The position numbers were made by a program, and so were the translations under genes. Positions 6,642-9,130 of a stretch of 9,130 nt of DNA are shown here, piece by piece. The stretch is from a bacterium (GTDB taxonomy: Bacteria > Arandabacterota > Arandabacteria > Arandabacterales > JALGWA01): the NCBI GenBank assembly GCA_025774425.1, contig JALGWA010000027.1, forward strand, positions 1-9,130, read 5' to 3'. How positions within the stretch are numbered: position 1 is the first letter of the stretch; every line of letters starts with the position of its first letter. The notes beneath the pieces are model-generated. The model was not told the DNA's origin, ran no database searches, and saw nothing but the letters and a program-made list of their open reading frames with translations.

Positions 6642-6670
6642 TTATTAACATCGAGCGGGCGTTTCGTCAA
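6642..6670 (-). promoter_or_regulatory. Candidate sigma-70-type promoter of the two small membrane genes
   Basis: On the minus strand TTGACG (6670-6665) and TAATAA (6647-6642) are separated by 17 nt. The -35 matches five of six consensus bases. The -10 has the right AT-rich character and matches at TA and the fifth position. Transcription would begin near 6635, giving a short leader before GGAGG at 6625-6621. The promoter lies just 24 nt after the stop of the upstream hydrolase gene, so the small genes can be expressed independently of it. Confidence 0.5.
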
Positions 6671-6694
6671 TGGGGAATAGCTGGGGCGGCCGTA

Positions 6695-8596
6695 TTACTT
6701 GAGGAGGACGACCTTCCGGTTCAGGACCAGATCTCCCATTTCAAGGACAACGATGTAAAGGCCAGGCGCGATCTTTTCACCCCCCTTGCCGGTCAATCCG
6801 ATTTCCAGGTTGAGGCCTTCACCGTATACACCCTCGTATATCGAACGCACGAGCCTCCCTCTGACATCGTACATTCCGATGGAACAATTCTCGTCAGCCG
6901 ATGTTCGGTTACCCCTCACCTCCATCCTCAGGGTCTCGCCAGAAGAGAAAGCCACGGGCTGAGGGTATATGAGAAGATCGTCCTCCTCTGTCGCAGCCAT
7001 GTCGCGATCGTGATTGTCGTAAAGCTCCTCCCTGTCGCTGGGGAATTCCACTACTCTCCTTATGAGCAGCGTATCACTCCTCAGCACTTCCATGTCGGGC
7101 CCGGCGACGTTTATCTCGATGAGGTAGGTCTCGAGCCCCAGGGACGGCGGGAACCCGACCGTGATGGACAAGGTGTCCGTCGCTCCCTTGCCGATCAGCG
7201 TCTCGATGACCGGCCCCTTGTTGAGCACCGTGTCGCCGAGTCGGGTCTCCGACCAGACGAACGCCGGCGCCGCGTGCTCGGACGGATTCGTGACCACCGT
7301 CTCCACCCTGATCCTGCGGACGTCCTTGTCGACCACGGCTGGAACGCCGGCGCCCGTCGCCGTCACCGTCAGGGGAGCATCGCTCCCGGTTATGACTATC
7401 ATGCCGTCTTCGGCCGAGATCCACTTGCCTTGGGTCGTGAATATGTACTGGTTGAAGGGATTACACAGCACATAGCCCTTCTCGAAGTCGCGCCGCCAGA
7501 TCGGGCACATCCTGTCTCCCGACGCGCTGTAAATCGAATCAAGGCGCGCCGCGGACGTCGGAAGGCCGAGGTCGATGTCGTATAGGTCCTCCCACCAGAG
7601 ACACCGCCCCGTCCCGCTCTCGAGCACATAGTAGCCGTCCCCGAGAAGCGCGCTGGTCAGCGTGAACCTGAGGAATCGCAGATAGGTCGCGCAGCGGTAC
7701 GGCTCGAACACCGTGTGTCCGTCCAACTTCGAGTAGCATAGAATCATGCTCGCGGTCAGAGGCGTATCGAGGAAGGTTCCACAGTTGGTCAGATAGCCGT
7801 ACTCGGAGAACATGTTGGCGTCCCAATCGCCGTGCATGTTCGGGAAGTTCTCGCGGACGCCGCCGTTCAGCGCGTCGTGCATGTATTGCTTGCCGTTGCC
7901 GACGATGACCGCCCCGGGTCCGAGGCGCGACCTCAGAGACGAGACGAATCCCGTCAGGGAGCTGTGCCACCATGACGCCAGGTCTTCGGCGTCGTCGCCC
8001 ACACCGTTCCGATCGCTGTCGACCATGGCCGGCGGGTCCTGGAAGAACGCGTCGCCGTTGTTCAGCCAGGTCGGGTTCTCGAAGCACCCGTCGAGGAAGA
8101 TCCCGTCCCAGAGGCCGGTCGCGTAAATCTCATCCGCTATGTACGAAGCGAGCCATTCGCCGAGTGTCCGTCCGAGCGGGTCCTCCGGGCAGTTGACGGT
8201 CATGTTGAGAACCCACAGGTAGTCGGGATCGCCGACCCGGTTGCCCTTGTCGTCATAGAGCCACCAGTCGTTCGTCACCACCTTGTCCCAGAACCCCTGG
8301 CGGAGGGGTGAGTCGATGTCGGACTCGGGCCACATCAGGGAAGCGGGGAAATACGCGAGGATCACGATGTCGGGATTGAGCCGCCTGAGTTCCGTTATGA
8401 TCTCGGGACAGATGTCCTGCATCGCTCCGGGCATGACGACCATGTCGTACCTGCTGAGGCGCGGGCAGTCCTCGAGGCGGGGGTCGGTGGTATAGAAGTT
8501 TGCGACCCGGGGATAGGTCCGGTCCGCCGCGGCGGCTCCGGCCGCCAGCAGGGCGACGATGAAAATCGCAACGGCTTGTGTCCTTCCTGTCTTCAT
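6695..8596 (-). CDS. Secreted putative TIM-barrel glycoside hydrolase with C-terminal sorting domain
   Basis: A 633-residue exported protein. Residues 1-24 form a signal peptide: a basic start, a hydrophobic core (AIFIVALLAAG) and an AAAA cleavage region. Residues about 28-380 resemble putative hydrolases of the GHL15/GH114-like superfamily: YPRVANFYTTDPR, the strand IVILAYFP, the motif GLWDGIFLDG (161-170) with D164 and D169 as candidate catalytic acids, and AVIVGNGK (229-236). An EF-hand-like calcium loop sits at 193-204 (D193, D195, N197, D201, E204). A beta-rich region (about 400-515) follows. Residues about 543-633 look like a type IX/FlgD-like sorting domain: YPQPVAFSSGE, IGMYDVRGRLVRSIYEG, APGLYIVVLE, and a basic, hydrophobic end (NRKVVLLK). 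The substrate is unknown and carbohydrate hydrolysis is inferred. The ATG start has AGGT 7 nt upstream. It is monocistronic by context. Confidence 0.8.
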   Translation of the reverse strand: MKTGRTQAVAIFIVALLAAGAAAADRTYPRVANFYTTDPRLEDCPRLSRYDMVVMPGAMQDICPEIITELRRLNPDIVILAYFPASLMWPESDIDSPLRQGFWDKVVTNDWWLYDDKGNRVGDPDYLWVLNMTVNCPEDPLGRTLGEWLASYIADEIYATGLWDGIFLDGCFENPTWLNNGDAFFQDPPAMVDSDRNGVGDDAEDLASWWHSSLTGFVSSLRSRLGPGAVIVGNGKQYMHDALNGGVRENFPNMHGDWDANMFSEYGYLTNCGTFLDTPLTASMILCYSKLDGHTVFEPYRCATYLRFLRFTLTSALLGDGYYVLESGTGRCLWWEDLYDIDLGLPTSAARLDSIYSASGDRMCPIWRRDFEKGYVLCNPFNQYIFTTQGKWISAEDGMIVITGSDAPLTVTATGAGVPAVVDKDVRRIRVETVVTNPSEHAAPAFVWSETRLGDTVLNKGPVIETLIGKGATDTLSITVGFPPSLGLETYLIEINVAGPDMEVLRSDTLLIRRVVEFPSDREELYDNHDRDMAATEEDDLLIYPQPVAFSSGETLRMEVRGNRTSADENCSIGMYDVRGRLVRSIYEGVYGEGLNLEIGLTGKGGEKIAPGLYIVVLEMGDLVLNRKVVLLK

Positions 8597-8656
8597 AGGC
8601 GGTACCTGGCCCGGCCCCCGACGTATTCAGCAAGTGCTGTGCCACGGAGTCAGACG

Positions 8657-8683
8657 CTGCCTAAGACGTTCAGACTTCGGCAG
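8657..8683. other. Imperfect inverted repeat in the hydrolase leader
   Basis: CTGCC-T-AAG (8657-8665) pairs with CTT-C-GGCAG (8675-8683): nine positions with one mismatch and a 9-nt loop. It lies 61 nt upstream of the hydrolase start. No T-run follows it in the transcribed direction, so it is not an intrinsic terminator. It could be an operator or a structure in the 5' leader. Confidence that it is functional is low. Confidence 0.25.
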
Positions 8684-8751
8684 AAAACGGGTTACAGGCA
8701 GGAATTCACCCATAACGTCCTTGTTACGCTATTGCGTTCTGCACATAAATC

Positions 8752-8779
8752 CGGTCGGGAGAAATGCAAAATCACTTTA
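8752..8779 (-). promoter_or_regulatory. Sigma-28-like promoter candidate ahead of the hydrolase
   Basis: The minus strand reads TAAAGTGA (8779-8772) and, 16 nt after TAAA, CCCGACCG (8759-8752), keeping the CCGA core of the FliA -10. The bases after CCGA are not AT-rich, so this is the weakest of the three similar elements. A loose sigma-70-type pair (TTGCAT, 16 nt, TATGTG) overlaps it and is an alternative. The leader to the ATG would be about 150 nt long. The surrounding 8640-8790 region is visibly richer in A and T than its neighbours, as expected for a promoter region. Confidence 0.3.
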
Positions 8780-8812
8780 GGGGAATGTGGAAAGAGCCTC
8801 GGCCCGAGCGCC

Positions 8813-9130
8813 TCAGTAGCGGCCGTACTCGCGGACGAGGTCGAGCACGCGCCGGTACTCGCTCAGGCTGACTTTGGGGGGCACGGAGTGATCGGAGTGA
8901 TAGATGTAGCCGCCCCCCTTCTTGCCGAGGCCGACCTTGGTCCGGATCTCCCGGACCATGGCCGCCTCGCCCTTCGATATGGCCTCGAAGTCGACCCCTC
9001 CCATGAACGCCAGCCGGTCGCCGTAGTCGCGCTTGAGGTCGAGGAGATCCATGTTGGCCTTGACTTCCAAGGGCTGGAGGCAGGTCATGCCGGCCTCGAT
9101 GAGGAGCGGGATCGCCGCACGGACGTCGCC
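8813..9130 (-). CDS. Uroporphyrinogen decarboxylase-like protein, C-terminal part only
   Basis: The last 105 residues of a protein whose 5' part lies beyond the window. The pattern matches the C-terminal end of URO-D superfamily proteins (PF01208): GDVRAAIPLLIEAGMTCLQPLEVKA with a conserved Cys, YGDRLAFMGGVD, and GGGYIYHSDHSVPPKVSLSEY followed by a closing helix and EYGRY. True HemE is unlikely, since the YHSDHSVPP form is typical of the divergent URO-D-like proteins common in environmental bacteria. Those are linked to methyl-transfer (MtaA/CmuA-like) or unknown reactions rather than to haem synthesis; that assignment comes from recollection of the family. The gene is open at the window edge; an internal ATG at 9088 is not the real start. 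The stop is TGA at 8815-8813, with only a weak hairpin after it. Confidence 0.85.
   Translation of the reverse strand, partial: GDVRAAIPLLIEAGMTCLQPLEVKANMDLLDLKRDYGDRLAFMGGVDFEAISKGEAAMVREIRTKVGLGKKGGGYIYHSDHSVPPKVSLSEYRRVLDLVREYGRY

Noticed and set aside
8627..8713. 28-codon frame upstream of the hydrolase, with AAGGA four bases before its ATG
   Set aside because: Only a little over half of its codons end in G or C, well below the genes here, and its translation is nondescript and basic. It is not supported as a gene; it is kept only as a possible leader element in the findings.
8788..8810. Hairpin-like CTCGG/CCGAG just after the URO-D-like gene
   Set aside because: The arms are separated by a single base, so only a short bulged stem can form, and the T-tract is interrupted. 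Too weak to call a terminator.
1..9130. CRISPR arrays, tRNA or rRNA genes, insertion sequences, attachment sites
   Set aside because: I saw no repeat-spacer pattern, cloverleaf or rRNA-like stretch, transposase motif or flanking repeats. All long stretches are explained by ordinary minus-strand genes.

Overview
This is a GC-rich bacterial segment in which every gene I can support lies on the minus strand, so transcription runs from the high-numbered end to the low-numbered end. The secreted hydrolase carries a C-terminal sorting (FlgD-like/type IX secretion) domain. Together with high GC, a ComEC protein and a uroporphyrinogen-decarboxylase-like gene, this suggests a diderm of the FCB superphylum or a related candidate phylum (Krumholzibacteriota, Eisenbacteria or Latescibacteria type). 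That placement is an inference, not a demonstrated assignment.

In transcription order: (1) 9130-8813, the 3' end of a uroporphyrinogen-decarboxylase-like gene. (2) 8812-8597, a relatively AT-rich intergenic region with a candidate promoter and an imperfect hairpin. (3) 8596-6695, a secreted 633-residue putative TIM-barrel glycoside hydrolase with an EF-hand-like calcium loop and a C-terminal sorting domain. (4) 6670-6296, a small transcription unit with a good -35/-10 pair, an unlisted 31-codon membrane mini-ORF that has a Shine-Dalgarno but an ACG where ATG is expected, and a 60-64 residue two-helix membrane protein. (5) 6119-5745, a stand-alone CheY-like receiver. (6) 5648-5436, a 70-residue four-cysteine protein. 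(7) 5338-2954, comEC, the DNA-uptake channel. (8) 2876 to the window edge, a purN-purC-purH de novo purine operon with tight or overlapping junctions; purH starts with TTG inside the end of purC and runs off the window.

Two promoter styles appear. TTGAC(A/G) -35 boxes precede purN, comEC and the small membrane pair, and two of these boxes overlap the stop or last codons of the upstream gene. A second, sigma-28-like pattern, TAAAG-N16-CCGA, occurs with identical spacing upstream of the receiver, the four-cysteine protein and the secreted hydrolase. This may mark a shared regulon and is the most interesting system-level signal. The purine genes form a coherent pathway unit; the remaining genes are individually promoted and probably unrelated to purine synthesis.
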